Both the position numbers and the translations under genes were made by a program. 64,000 bases of DNA from assembly GCA_965153355.1 (NCBI GenBank), contig OZ231128.1, forward strand, positions 36,146,001 to 36,210,000. The letters are read 5' to 3'. Shown here one piece after another: positions 35,297-55,586 of the stretch (the stretch's first letter is position 1; every line of letters starts with the position of its first letter). The DNA is from Flaccisagitta enflata (lineage: Eukaryota; Chaetognatha; Sagittoidea; Aphragmophora). The notes beneath the pieces are model-generated. The model was given only the letters and a program-made list of their open reading frames with translations. It was not told the DNA's origin and did not search any database.

Positions 35297-36101
35297 TGGA
35301 AAAAAGTCGAATTACGTAATTCGACTTTTTGAAACGTAAGGGAGAAATAAAGTTTTCCATTTTCGGTTTGAGGCAATTTTAGCAAGTTGGGCAGTTTTGG
35401 GGCTGGGAGTATACATTTTTTGATATTCACAGCTAAGAAAGAGCTAATTTTTCTCTTTCAAGTGGCGCCAACTAGAAGTCTCTGGGATCAATAGTTTTGG
35501 AGTTATGAATTTTGAATCTTTTTTTATTTTTTCGCATTTTTGCAAAAATCGATATTTTTTATTGATCCCAATTTTTTGGTCTTAAGTAACATTAGGGAAG
35601 AGTAAACATGTTACGCAAATTGACCCTGACTTTTATGACGTTAGCATTGATTGGAAAAAAGTCGAATTACATAATTCGACTTTTTGAAACGTAGGGGAGA
35701 AATAAAGTTTTCCATTTTGGATTTGGGACAATTTTAGGAAGTTGGGCCGTTTTTGGGCTGGGATGATACTTTTTGATATTCATAGCTAAGAAAGAGCTTA
35801 TTTTCTCTTTCAAATGCGCCAACCAGAAGTCTCTACGATCATTAATTTTGGTGCTATGAATTTTTGAATCTTTTAATATTTTTTCGCATTTTTGCAAAAA
35901 ACGATATTTTTCATTAATCCCATTTTTCAGCCCCATGTAACAAGAATGAAAAGTCAAAATGTTACAAAATTGGCCCTAACTTTATAACGCTTTATTTTCT
36001 GCTTGAGAGATAGAAAGACAGAAAGAGAAAGAGAATAGAAAGGGAAAGAGAAAGACAGAGAGAGATACACACACATACACACACACATACACACACACAT
36101 T

Positions 36102-36140
<39 letters not shown>

Positions 36141-36212
36141 AAAAGAAGAGAAGAGAGAAGAGAGAAAGAGGAGAAAGAGAGAGAGAAAGAGAGAGAGAGA
36201 AAAGAGAGAAGA

Positions 36213-36247
<35 letters not shown>

Positions 36248-36395
36248 CGCAGATAAAGGAAGACCAAAAAAGAGACAAAAACAGGCAGGCAGTCAACCAG
36301 GCATCATGAAATGCACACAAAAGAACATGCACCAAAAAAGAGACTCCCATTTACGACTTTTTTCCAGTCGGCGAGAGCCGCCTTTATTGGTACTG
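35297..36395. mobile_element. AAAAAAGTCGAA-hairpin element, internally duplicated
   Basis: Two tandem copies of about 357 bases each start with a near-perfect palindrome (AAAAAAGTCGAATTACGTAA facing TTCGACTTTTT) at 35302 and 35656. GA/CA microsatellites follow (about 36005-36245). The block ends with GTCGGCGAGAGCCGCCTTTA, equivalent to the far end of the relative at 31331. The extent is inferred from those two ends. Confidence 0.55.
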
Positions 36396-36734
36396 GAATA
36401 AGTTTGATTGAGCAAATGGATTACATTGAACACAGCCATAATCACTCTTGCAGCACTCCTTACAAAACACATTACAATCATCCGTCTGTCAGTCTGTCTA
36501 TCTATCTGTCTTGACTTTCTACCTCTATGCTAGTCTATTTGTCTATCATGAATTAGACGGGTTGCAAATGTAAATATGATGTAAGTGAAAAAGTTTTTCC
36601 TCTCTCATTTGAGTTTGCTATCCCATGCTATCCAACTGTGACAATGTCTTTGTTAATATTGAATTTGAAACGACACAATCAATTTTGAGTGACCTCTTCC
36701 TGTCATCACAATTATGATTTGTTCCGCAACATAA
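36396..36734. other. No supported feature
   Basis: Upstream of the ShKT gene; TATAAA, CCAAT and similar signals were not convincing. Confidence 0.35.
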
Positions 36735-36949
36735 AACAAGGCCAGATACACGGCTACCCCAGTCGCGTGCGGGTGGGCAGGGGCTGTTTTTGAGGTCACT
36801 TGATCATTTGGGCAGGAGCAGTGCGGCCAAAGACCGCAAAAACCAAAAACCCAAAAAAAGTAAAGTGTGACGGACGGACCGACGGACCGACCGACGGACC
36901 GACGGACCGACAAAGCGGGGTGTAGAGTCGCGTAGCACGCGACTAAAAA
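36735..36949 (-). mobile_element. GTCGCG-palindrome element, complete reverse copy
   Basis: AACAAGGCCAGATACACGGC to AGTCGCGTAGCACGCGACTA plus AAAAA, with all internal blocks of the reference copy. It lies about 180 bases upstream of the ShKT gene start codon. Confidence 0.8.
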
Positions 36950-37130
36950 AGGAAAACAAAATTTCAAACAGACAGTGCTCATTTGAAAGATACTGACCTC
37001 AGTTTATACAAATTGATTAAAGAGAAATGTTTTTCGGCGTAATTTGATACTAAATCACTCTTTCATCTTTCTTTGTACACACAATCATTTATTTTCTTTT
37101 TAAGACAATCAGTTGCATTCCACCTCTGAC

Positions 37131-45848
<8,718 letters not shown>

Positions 45849-47015
45849 CAAAAAACAATCGACAAAAGTAATCGACAAAAAATTTCTCTGGATTACCTTT
45901 TTTCCGAAAAGTCGTCACGAAAGTGTCATTAACAGTGTTTTAATCTGAATGAAATCTAATCTTGCTACTGATTTGAGTTCTTGATCATTGTCATTGAATC
46001 TTAAAAGATTTTTGAAGGTTATTAATCTAATGAACATGATTTGATGCCCGTCCATGTTTTTTTTCATGAGAGAAAAAATTAGAATTTCTGATTCTTTCAT
46101 TTATTTATGGTCTTAACATTTCACATCATATCATATCATAATGCATCACCGAAAAACGGTCTGATAGCAGCTGAAAAGATACGATCACCCCTGTTTCGTG
46201 AATTTGATTCATAATTTGATCTTAAGAATAATGTAATGAACAACGTTCGGTGGGCTCAGCTTTGGCAGAAGACAAAGGAATAGACGTTAGCACTTGTATG
46301 AAGGCCACACAGGTTTTTTGCGCTCTTCTTCATTGCGTTACATTAAGAAGTCATTTTCTCTGGTTCTGGTGAGGCCTGGCGATTCCTAAGCTCGTCAATT
46401 TTGGCTTTTAAATGCAACTGGACGGACTGATAGGCCAGACTCTTCGTAAAGCGATAAAAAACGAGCAAAGGCCGAGATGAATGTAAAACGGATTTGTGAT
46501 CCAGTCCTTCCAAACGACGCAAAGACGCAGACGACGTCCGTTTGTCTGGAATAATGAGGAAAGTTACATCGGATATATAATGTCGGTTGTCGAAATGTTA
46601 CAAAAATTGTTCCTGAGACGGTTCTCTTTCTGTTTCGTCGGTGCACTATTAGAACCGAGTTTGAAAGAACAGCTGGCTCTAGAAAACGGAACACTAGTGG
46701 CTATCTCTTTTGCAAGACTTTGGCGAAAAATGATGTTCTTATAAAAAAGAATTTCGTATGGAGAAAAAGCAGGAATTGGAATGACACTCTGGTGCAAAGA
46801 TTTGGATTATAAGTTCCCCCAGCTTCCCTTAAGAGATATCCTCAATGTCCGATTTATCTAGACATATAAAAAGAAATGTAAGGATGCGTAGTTGACAGTT
46901 TAACAGCAAGATAGTTTAATATGGAGTGATGGACGAATGCAAATGGACCTTTCAACCGATCCTCTTATCGAATTTTTCGCAATTTCATCACATTTTCCCA
47001 ATCATTGGGACATCT
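45849..47015. other. Convergent intergenic space, no gene supported
   Basis: Between the 3' ends of the ShKT gene and the minus-strand helical-repeat gene. Short frames on both strands around 46395-46797 overlap each other and lack exon borders. No AATAAA for the upstream gene was seen. Confidence 0.4.
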
Positions 47016-48553
47016 TCAGTACTCGCCTAAATTTTCCGGTCGTATTCTGGCCAATTCCATCCTGGCGCTGGGACTGGTGTGATGTTTGACGCCTTTTCGG
47101 ATGTCGTCCCAACATTGAAGTTGCTTCGGTTTGGCTTCCCCGAGAAGAAGCAAGAAGGATCGTAAAACCACCTCGGTCACCGCAGGAGGAGTATGGTAGG
47201 AGATTACCTCCGACAATTCCTGAGAAATCGAGAAATGTTGTTGTTATTGTTGTTAAAACGAGAAATGTTGTTGTTGTTGATGTTGTTGTTAATTTAGTTG
47301 TTGTTGTTGTTGCTGTTGTCGTGGTGGTGGTGGTGGTGGTGGTGGTGGTGGTGGTGGTGGTGGTGGTGGTGGTGGTGGTGGTGGTGGTGGTGGTGGTGGT
47401 GATTTTTGTGGTTGTTGTTATTGTTGTTGTTGATAATGATGATGTTTTTGTTGCCTGTGTCTTGGAACACGTCGTTTTTCTGTTATAACACTCCGTACCT
47501 TGATAGTGATGACCTCCAAATCTCGATGTACGTTTCTCAGAGTCAACCATTGTCCCAACAAACTCTCGTGAACCACAAAAAAGCTCCAATAGAATTTGGC
47601 GGGTAAAAATGGCGGCGAAAAATAGGCGAATTTGTGACGTCTCGCCAACGCCAATTCGCGCCTCAAAGAATCGACGTCGTTGTGTTTAGCGGCGCGCTCG
47701 ATTTCTGCTTTGCATAACAACAACCGGAGATACTGCAAGATGACGAAAATGAAAAGGGAGGGGATGGGGAAAACGAGTGCAGGTTTAACATTAGCGGCGT
47801 GGCACGAGAGGAGGTTAAAACCATACATATGTACATACATACATTCCCATTTTAACTCTTTGATGAGCGCCTTCTCAAACACTATTGATCTCATTATTTT
47901 GTTGTTTTTTTTTTCAAGAGAAATAAAGAAAAATCAGGAAGTAAGCTGTAAAGGGAAAAAGATTACAAATGCACAAACTCTCCTCCAATTTCAGCTTTTT
48001 GGTCTCCGAAATAAAACAAGCCCAAGAGGGCAACAGTCGCGTCTGGAAATGACAAACAAAAGAGCAAAAAAAAATGTTGAAATGTTAAGAATGTTGAAAA
48101 TAGTTAAACAATGTTAAAAAATGTTAAAAAATGTTAAAAAATGTTAAAAAATGTTAAGAAATGTTAAGAAATGTTAAAAATGTTAAAACATGTTAAGAAA
48201 CGTTAAGACGATCAAAAATTTAGAAATATTTGTGACGGATGGACGGACCGACCGACAGACCAAGGTGTAGAATCGCGTGCACGCGACTAAAAACAACAAC
48301 AACAACCACCACCACCAACGAGTGTCACCTCTTCCGCCATTTTGATATCGCAGTCTTTGACGTCGTTGGCTCTAACTCTTGCGATGGCTTTGCTGATTTT
48401 TTCCGCGTCTCCGAAAAGAAGCGCCGCTTGGAAGAGAAGTCGCGCGCGTTCCTTCGCCTCCTGACGCCGACCAGAAGCCTCCAAATCAGCTGCCAACTTG
48501 ACATTCTGGGATTGTGGAATAGCAATGTTGATTTCATGTTACCTCCTTTTTAG

Positions 48554-48621
<68 letters not shown>

Positions 48622-48623
48622 GG

Positions 48624-48709
<86 letters not shown>

Positions 48710-49964
48710 GGTGTTTTTGTTGTTGTTGTTGTTGTTGTTGTTGTTTTTGTTGTTGTTTTTATTGTCGTCGTCGTCATCATCGTCGTCGTTGTTGTTGTGG
48801 TTGCCGTTTTTGTTGTTGTTTTTGTTGATGTTGTTGATGTTGTTGTTGATGTTGTTGAAGGAAAAACACTTAGAGATTCCATGTAACTGACCCCATGCAT
48901 ACTGCAATGATCGTTTTCTGATTTGCATTCCACCCAATCTTTATTTTCTTCCTTATTCTATCAATGTTTTATCCTGGTTGTTCCGTAACTTGCCAACACT
49001 CGACACCCGACACTCGACACCCGACATTCGACACTCGACACTCGACATTCGACACTCGACACTCGACACTCGACATTCGACACTCGACACTCAACACTCG
49101 AAGTTTCAGCATTGACGATCTTCGCACTGCTTGCGATCACCATCAAGTCTACTGATCTGGTACCTTATTCCATAACTTTTTGGCGTCCATGTCCACTTTG
49201 GATGATTGATTAACGAGGTTGACGATCGCCGTCTCGGCCTCAAGACGTACGGGAAGCTCCCACTAAAAGTAACAATATGAAAGGACAAAGATACACACAA
49301 TGATGTAGTACGTAAATGGAGACTCACATAATGTACCCATTGGTCGGTACGTAATTCGATTGATGGTTTGGTTCGTAAGTCAGCCAGTCGGTCGGTCGGA
49401 TAATACCTTATCGAATCCTCTGGCGGTCGGACGATACCTTATCGAATCCTTTGGCGTCACAAATGTCGACGAGCTGATGGAGCTTCCCGAGATCTTCTTC
49501 TTTGATGGCTTCGAGGATATACTTCTTGAGTTTGGCTTTGAGCGAGTTTTTGTCCTCTGGTAAGTCGAAGTCGGGAGTCGTCGGAGGAGCTGCTGCAGTT
49601 TCCGAACTCGAAGTCAGGCCGAAGAAAACTGGGTCGTAACTGGATTCCGTCTCCACAACCGCTTCTTGTTCCTCTTCTTCCTCTTCCTCTTCTTCCTCCT
49701 GGTCTTCCTCTCCATCGTCTTCTTCATCTTTTTCTTCTTCATCTTCCTCTTCATCGTCTTCTTCCTCCACTTCTTCTACTCCATCATATCCTTCAAAGGT
49801 GACTACCGTCTTGTGCTTTTCGTTGTCCCGGCTATTTTCCTTTTCACTGAGAAGACGATCTTCATCCAGATTAAGCCTTATTCTGAATAAAAGTAGAGGG
49901 CCACGCAGTCCAAACAGGGACACATTTAAAAAACGAAAAGAGCATTTAAAACCTCAGCAGTTGC

Positions 49965-50047
<83 letters not shown>

Positions 50048-50238
50048 AAACAACAACAACAACAACAACAACTTAGCAATAACAATAACAATAAATATAG
50101 AAAAGGATATAAAAGCAACAGAAAACATCAACCGCAAAAAATAAAACAACAAACAAAAAACAAAAAGAACGACAAGTCAACAGCCACACCAACAGCACCA
50201 TCAACAACAACAGCAACAACAACAGCAACAACAACAGC

Positions 50239-50325
<87 letters not shown>

Positions 50326-51012
50326 AACAACAACATTGACGACCCCAATTCAGTTCACCTTCTTTGCTCATCCAATTCTTCCACGAACTTTCTCTTGCAG
50401 TCTTCCATAGCATCGGGAAGACACTCGGCGCTTTTTCCTTTCAACTCTTCGGCGAAAGCGATCAAACCGCCCGTCGACACCCTCAACGCCGCCTGTTGGA
50501 AAGCGCGCGTCTTTCCATCCACCAAAGAAGCCATCAACGCCAACGATTCCGCCATCTCTTTCGTCTTGGCTCTGGTCAGAGAAATCGATGACGGCGACGA
50601 CGACGATGAAGCTGATGATGATGACGGCATCCTCTCTTTTGCCGCGAACGCTCTCTCGACTGTCGTTGATAACGAGTTCCAATCCTCCGCCTCGATTTGC
50701 TCCAACATCTCGTCCGCATCCCTCGGACTTATGAAGGCTATATTCTGTCGACCATCATCCGATGGATGATGATGATGATGATGTTGCTGCTGATTCTCCG
50801 ATTTTTCAACTCTAGACAGGAGTCTCTCGGCGAGTTTCTTTTCCTCTTCTTTGACGAGAGAATTGACTTCTTCTTCTTTCGAGTTGATCAACGTTTTTAG
50901 CGCGTTGCCGACGCGAGAATTGACCGGCAGAACATTCAACCATCGCAGCCAGTGGCCGTCGTTCGCATCCTCATCGTCGGCGGAATTCTGATTGCCGACT
51001 TTACCAATTTCC
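47016..51012 (-). CDS. Acidic helical-repeat protein with a dynein-stalk-like C-terminal module, 5' end unresolved
   Basis: Six minus-strand exons: 51012-50359, 49882-49438, 49262-49164, 48505-48329, 47732-47499 and 47219-47016 (TGA). All borders are AG/GT and all phases agree, giving 603 residues after the incoming phase-2 codon. In order the protein has Lys/Glu helices, a short poly-His run, a Ser run, a helix-rich region, a dense Glu/Asp stretch of about 40 residues, then four exons of amphipathic helices with spacing like LxxAIxxxDxxxLxxxL. The last exon reads ELSEVISYHTPPAVTEVVLR, then SFLLLLGE, WDDIRK and IRPENLGEY. This resembles the pattern around the microtubule-binding stalk of dynein heavy chains (Y-x-x-P-P, V-x-x-V, LLG, W-x-x-x-R/K, L). 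A cilium or sperm role is an inference. The first exon was not found; an ATG near 51110 would need a GC donor. Confidence 0.75.
47222..47440. repeat. (TTG)n and (GTG)n arrays filling an intron
   Basis: TTG and GTG triplets occupy almost the whole intron between the last two exons of the minus-strand gene. Confidence 0.95.
48015..48292 (-). mobile_element. GTCGCG-palindrome element with a TGTTAAAAAA array
   Basis: AACAAGCCCAAGAGGGCAAC to AATCGCGTGCACGCGACTAA, carrying tandem AATGTTAAAA units. Lies in an intron of the helical-repeat gene. Confidence 0.75.
48554..48870. repeat. (GTT)n array in an intron of the helical-repeat gene
   Basis: More than 80 GTT triplets with GTC and GAT interruptions at the right. 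Confidence 0.97.
48990..49098. repeat. (CGACACT)n/(CGACATT)n minisatellite
   Basis: About 14 units of seven bases (CGACACT or CGACATT), beside an exon of the minus-strand gene. Confidence 0.9.
49966..50335. repeat. Two (AAC)n arrays in one intron
   Basis: AAC/CAA runs at about 49966-50075 and 50190-50325, separated by A-rich sequence, in the intron between the first two mapped exons of the helical-repeat gene. Confidence 0.97.
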
Positions 51013-51337
51013 CTGAAAATGCGAAGATAATGCTGATCATGGTCACGGATGAAAGAAATTATCTTTTGATCGTGATTTGCATAGTCAGGAACGCCCGCCG
51101 CCTATTCGAGCCATAGATTGAGAAATGCAAATGCACACTAGCTTTGATTAAAATGATGGCGTTTAATACATACATTCTGGCCTCCTTTTATAAGGGCAAT
51201 GTTGTTTCAACTTTCATACATACATGTATATCTTCTTTCAATTTTGCATGTTTCAGTTCAGACCTTATTGAAATGCTTCAGTTATGAGATACTTATGTTT
51301 CTTATCCTGTTGCGAACTGATATTAACAAGAGAGATA
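51013..51337. other. Upstream of the helical-repeat gene, no exon fixed
   Basis: May hold the missing first exon. A minus-strand ATGGCTCGAATAGGCGGCGG near 51113-51094 would join in phase only through a GC donor, which is too weak to call. Confidence 0.35.
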
Positions 51338-51884
51338 CAGTACGATGGGAGCAATGACGACCTAGACCGGAGGATAGATTTTAGGTATCCTTATTGAGTG
51401 AATGCATTTGCGTCTCTTAAACCTCAAGTTGTGACTTGACCTCAACAAGACTTCATTTTTCAAGGTTCTAACCATTTTCATTAGATTAGGCGAAAAATTT
51501 TATATAATTTAGAAAAAAAAATCAGCTCAATCGGACCATTTTCACAGGTTTTACGGCTATGTTTAATGAACAAAAGTTATGCAAATTAATTTTTGGGCAA
51601 AACACAAAATAGCCATAAAACCTGTAAAAATGGACTGATTGAGCTGATTTTTTTTTCAAAACCATATAAAATTTTCTACCCGATCTATTGAGATAGGTTA
51701 AAACTTTGAAAAATGAAGTCTTGATGAGGTCAAGTCGCAAGTTGGAGTTTGAGAGACACAAGCATTTTCACTTGATAAAGCAACCTTTAATTACCCTAGA
51801 TCTCAAATATTTCATGATACAAACAAAATTAATCTACCTAAAATCTATCCTCCAGTCTAGGTCGTCATTGCTTTCATCGTACTG
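51338..51884. mobile_element. MITE, 547 bp, TA-CAGTACGATG ends
   Basis: TA-CAGTACGATGGGAGCAATGA is mirrored by TCATTGCTTTCATCGTACTG-TA. The arms continue through GACCTAGAC and GGAGGATAGATTTTAGGTA. Confidence 0.9.
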
Positions 51885-51886
51885 TA

Positions 51887-52212
51887 GTATCTAAGGTTGT
51901 CCTTATAAAATCAATGACTTCAAATCAAAGAGGCATAATGTCAAGGCTGGCAGACATCAGATGACGTTTTCTGCGGAGAAGTAATTCAACTACTCGCTGA
52001 CACAAAAATTAACATTTTCTTGGCTGATTCCAACTCCACTGTATCAATATTAGCCTGTACTGAAATGACTAAAACCAAAAAAATCAAAATTCTACGAGAA
52101 GTTCATGTTGTTGAGCTGTCTTGGGCTTCTATTGTCATCATTTTCAGCTTTAAAAGTTAACATCTTGGTTTCCGCGCTGTACCTTGAACTTCCCATGGGT
52201 CAATAGGAAACT
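51887..52212. other. No supported feature
   Basis: Nothing recognised on either strand. Confidence 0.4.
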
Positions 52213-52352
52213 AACAAGGCCGGATACACGGCTACCTGCGGGTGGGCAGGGGCGGCGAAAAATGCTAAGCGTGACCGACCGACAGATGGATGGACCAACC
52301 GACCGACAGACAGACAGAGCGGGTTGTAGAGTCGTGTGCACGCGACTAAAAA
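52213..52352 (-). mobile_element. GTCGCG-palindrome element
   Basis: AACAAGGCCGGATACACGGC to GAGTCGTGTGCACGCGACTA plus AAAA. Confidence 0.8.
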
Positions 52353-52855
52353 TTTTAAATTGCTCAAATCAAAATTTTTACATCAGATTTGAAATCTGCA
52401 TGAAAAACTGTCTGTTGAAGTACTTTTCTTTTTTCAAAATTCCTTTGGGATCATTATCAAAATCTACGCTAAAGATTTTTAAAGAAGGTAAGTTCAATGA
52501 TTTTACAAAGAAATTAAAAAGAAAGATATGTTTTGCGATATTTGATAGCACTTTTGACCACCTTCAAATTGGAATATCAAAAAAAGGAAAACACTTTCAA
52601 CTTTTGCTGCAGATTCCAAATCTGCAGTCAAAATTGGAATTTGAGAACTTTGAAAATTTAGATTTCCTATAGGGGTGGGGTTTATAGAAGGTAAGGCGCG
52701 GCCACCTAAAAGAAGAATTCCAAAGCTAATATTGATTTCAATAGAAGCCTGAGACAGTCCCACAACATGATCTGCTCATAGAATGTTAATTTTATTGCTT
52801 TTTGTCATTTAGGTACAGTCTAATCAATATCTAAATTATTCTAGAGGTTTTTTCT
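52353..52855. other. No supported feature
   Basis: A frame with Phe/Lys-rich translation crosses 52360-52672 but has no exon borders or recognisable motif. Confidence 0.35.
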
Positions 52856-53385
52856 TTGGGCAGCGGCCCTGAAGGGGACAAAGTCCTGTAGAACACAGGG
52901 GGAATCTGTCCGTCCATCCGTCCGTCTCTTTGTCAGTCCGTCCATCCGTCCATCCGTCCATCCGTCTATCCCTCCCCCCCTGCCTCATCTTCAGGGCTTT
53001 GTCTCCTTTGGGGCCTATTCTGACTAAAATTCTGCCAAATAGCCCAAATCCAAGCAATATGGCCCAAATCTAAGCAAAATGGCCCAAATCCTAGCATAAT
53101 GGCCCAAATTCAAGCAAAATGGCCCAAATGGACGGACGGACAGACGCACAGACGGATGGACGGATGGACGGACAGACGGATGGACGGACGGATGGACAGA
53201 CGGACCGACGGATGGACGGACGGACAGATGGACGGATGGATCAACCAATTCCCCCTATGTTCTACAGGACTTTGTCCCCTTTGAGGCCGCTGCCCTGCTC
53301 CCCCTCTACTGAAATCACATACTACTCATGCAGGGGACAGGTACCGCTGACCATTCACTGCCTTTGGGCTGCTGTTTTATTCTCA
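52856..53385. mobile_element. GGGCAGCGGCCCC-family element
   Basis: TTTGGGCAGCGGCCCTGAAG to TTGAGGCCGCTGCCCTGCTC and GGGCTGCTGTTT, containing GGCCCAAATCCAAGCAAAAT units and a GGACGGATGGAC array. Confidence 0.7.
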
Positions 53386-53484
53386 GTCACACCATTTTTC
53401 GTCCTTAGTCGAGCCATTTTCCATCCTCAGTCACGCCATTTTTCATCCTCAGTCACGCCATTTTTCATCCTCAGTCACGCCCTT

Positions 53485-53621
53485 TTTAATTGCGTGCTAC
53501 CCGACTCTACATCCTACTTTGTGACAAAGTTTGTCGGTTCGTCAATCCGTCAGTCCACCTGTCCGTCCATCCATCCGTCCGTCCGTCCATCCATCCGTCT
53601 GTCCGTGTATCCGGCCTTGTC
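53485..53621 (+). mobile_element. Degenerate GTCGCG-family element
   Basis: TTAATTGCGTGCTACCCGAC to GTGTATCCGGCCTTGTCC, with CCATCCGTCCGTC repeats. Confidence 0.6.
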
Positions 53622-53720
53622 CATCTTCAATCACCCTATTTTTCACCCTCAATCAAATCATCTTTATCACCCTTTACTTTTCTCATTTCCCAGGGGTGCC
53701 AAAAACAGGTGTAACATAAA

Positions 53721-54093
53721 AACAAGGTCATTAGACCTAAGTCGCGTGCGTCGGCACTTTCAAAAAATGTCACGCAGACGGACAAACATTCTTTTTCCAA
53801 AAACACTTGTGAAACGACTGTTCACTCTTTCAAGTTTCTTGCCACAATTCCGAGATTTAAAGAATCTGATAAAAGCCCTTTAAAACAACCTTGTGACAGA
53901 CAGACTGACCAACGGCCTGACGGTCCAACAGACTGACCAAAAGACTGACCAACCAACCAACATGTGCTCATTGATGCCCTGCCCTCAAATGTCAAGAATG
54001 TCTTTTAACGTTTGTGATCTTTTAAACACCTTTTACCGACGGACCGACGGACCGAAAAGTGGCTTATAGAGTCGCGTAGCACGCGACTAAAAA
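53721..54093 (-). mobile_element. GTCGCG-palindrome element, long copy
   Basis: AACAAGGTCATTAGACCTAA to GAGTCGCGTAGCACGCGACT plus AAAAA. Its interior has ACTGACCAAC repeats. Confidence 0.7.
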
Positions 54094-54590
54094 TCGCCAT
54101 ATTGAGTCTATAGTCTACCAGCTAGGGTTGACACAGAATCACTGCCTCTCGACCATCCATAATACAAAACCATGCAGAGGCCATCCAAAGACAGCCCCTG
54201 AAAAGATAGGTTTATTAGAGCCGGGTGAGCTCGAGTAGCTATTAGTAACTCAGATGTTGTTGAAACTTAGCACACCAGGGATTTTCAGAATCATTTTGTT
54301 TCCTTCAAACTAGATAGTGTGAGGATCACAAAGATAAAAAAGACAAATTTCCATGATATCTGATGCTGTTTTTTCAATGATACAAACACTTTTTTTGTCC
54401 TATTATTATGATGCGCACCCCGAGGAGCCCGCAAGGGTAACGAGACGGAGCCCCCTAACCCGAAACGAAAACCCGTAACTAACTTCTCGCCCCAAGCGAC
54501 GGCGCGGAAAAGAATGAATCTATCGATCGCAAAACGTGAACGGCGATAAAAGAAATAACAAACGACGTAATCTTCAACTTGGTGACAATA

Positions 54591-54596
54591 TTTATT
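54591..54596 (-). terminator. AATAAA polyadenylation signal in the putative LTR
   Basis: TTTATT on the plus strand, 65 bases beyond the TATAAA in element sense. Confidence 0.5.
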
Positions 54597-54660
54597 AATC
54601 ATATAACATGCTACGAGGTCCGCGAAAAAGAGGGAATATCAATCAAACAGAGAGCGCGAA

Positions 54661-54841
54661 TTTATATCGATACGACGCCGGAAGGAAAGACGGTAATCGG
54701 ACGGTCGACGCGATTCTAGATTATTCTAGAAGCGATGGATGTTTCTAGAATGGTGAGTCCGCGTGCGTGGCCGCTGTGAACTTTCCTAAAGTCTCAGAGT
54801 TCTGATTGGTCGCAGTCTTCTACATTCTTCACCGTGATTGG
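54661..54841 (-). promoter_or_regulatory. LTR promoter block: CCAAT x2, heat-shock elements, TATAAA
   Basis: In element sense: CCAAT at 54841-54837 and 54809-54805; TTCTAGAA at 54750-54743 and 54731-54724 with a further TTCTAGA-like copy at 54720-54714; TATAAA at 54666-54661. TTCnnGAA is the core of a heat-shock element; two perfect copies plus a partial one lie within 37 bases. A role in stress induction is inferred. Confidence 0.55.
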
Positions 54842-55051
54842 TCGAGAGAGGAAGCAGATCCCACGACGGAGAAAAGAGAGGTAGAGAGAGAGAGAGAAGA
54901 CAGAAAAAGACAGAAAAGGATAGTAAAAGATAGTAAAAGAAAGGAAAAAGTGAGAGAGAGAGAGAGAAGCGACGCTGTGCACAACAGATCCTCCCGCGGC
55001 CGCCAGAGTCGATCTCCCGAACGACGCCAAAGTCCAAACGGAATGAGTCCA

Positions 55052-55586
55052 CGTCCCCTCAATCAAATCCTAGGCTCTTCAGATCACGAACAATAGGGCT
55101 AAGGCCATCGTCATGGGCTCGGCCGGAGGCCAATCGCCACAAGAACTAGCCAAAACACCTGTGTACTTTAATTGAACCAGTCCACTAATACAGGAACCAT
55201 ACCTCTGCACAGTCTACCAAAGCCAAACCCGGAACTAGTCACCTTCCTTTATATCAGCTCCGGTCGCCCGGGTCCGAAAGAAGGGACAGAAATCGTTATT
55301 TGTATCGACACAGTTCGCCTCGTAACCATTATTCGCATAACACGAACCCAAGAGTCATAACCAACAAGTTCTAATATACCATGCCACATTAACCAACCCG
55401 ACGCATACTTTCCAATAATACCTATACGGGATGAAAAGAGAGGAACAATATCAAGAATCAAGCGCAACGCGGGAGAAAAAAAATAGGTCGCACAAAAACG
55501 TGTTACGGGCAACAACGGAAGAGAAAAAAAAAAAACCACCAAGGCATCACAGAGTCACATTGGTAACACTTAACGGCGTCGAACGT
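55052..55586. other. Element 3' untranslated region
   Basis: No ORF. Contains a variant of the intergenic GATTGCCCTCCGGG motif at about 55115-55130. Confidence 0.4.

Larger units (their letters stand above)
54412..55051 (-). mobile_element. Probable 3' LTR of the Ty3/gypsy element
   Basis: Proposed from position after the last ORF, TG...CA ends (TGCGCACCCC and GAATGAGTCCA on the plus strand), and a neighbouring purine run on the element strand (GAGGGGAC, 55060-55053). In element sense the order is two CCAAT boxes, heat-shock-type palindromes, TATAAA and AATAAA, as expected for U3 then R. The partner LTR lies outside the window, so the limits are not verified. Confidence 0.5.

Noticed and set aside
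36311-36514. Plus-strand frame upstream of the ShKT gene
   Set aside because: It overlaps the end of a repeat element and has no link in phase to the signal-peptide exon.
46395-46797. Overlapping frames of 77-99 codons on both strands
   Set aside because: No exon borders, no recognised motif, and frames conflict.
51094-51113. First exon of the helical-repeat gene, ATGGCTCGAATAGGC
   Set aside because: It joins in phase only with a rare GC donor, and no other support was seen.
53119-53883. 254-codon plus-strand frame
   Set aside because: It crosses GGAC/GGAT arrays and the borders of two repeat elements, with no recognisable domain.
54806-55096. Arg/Glu-rich plus-strand frame beside the promoter motifs
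   Set aside because: Low-complexity GAGA-derived sequence antisense to the retroelement; the TATA and AATAAA signals face the minus strand.
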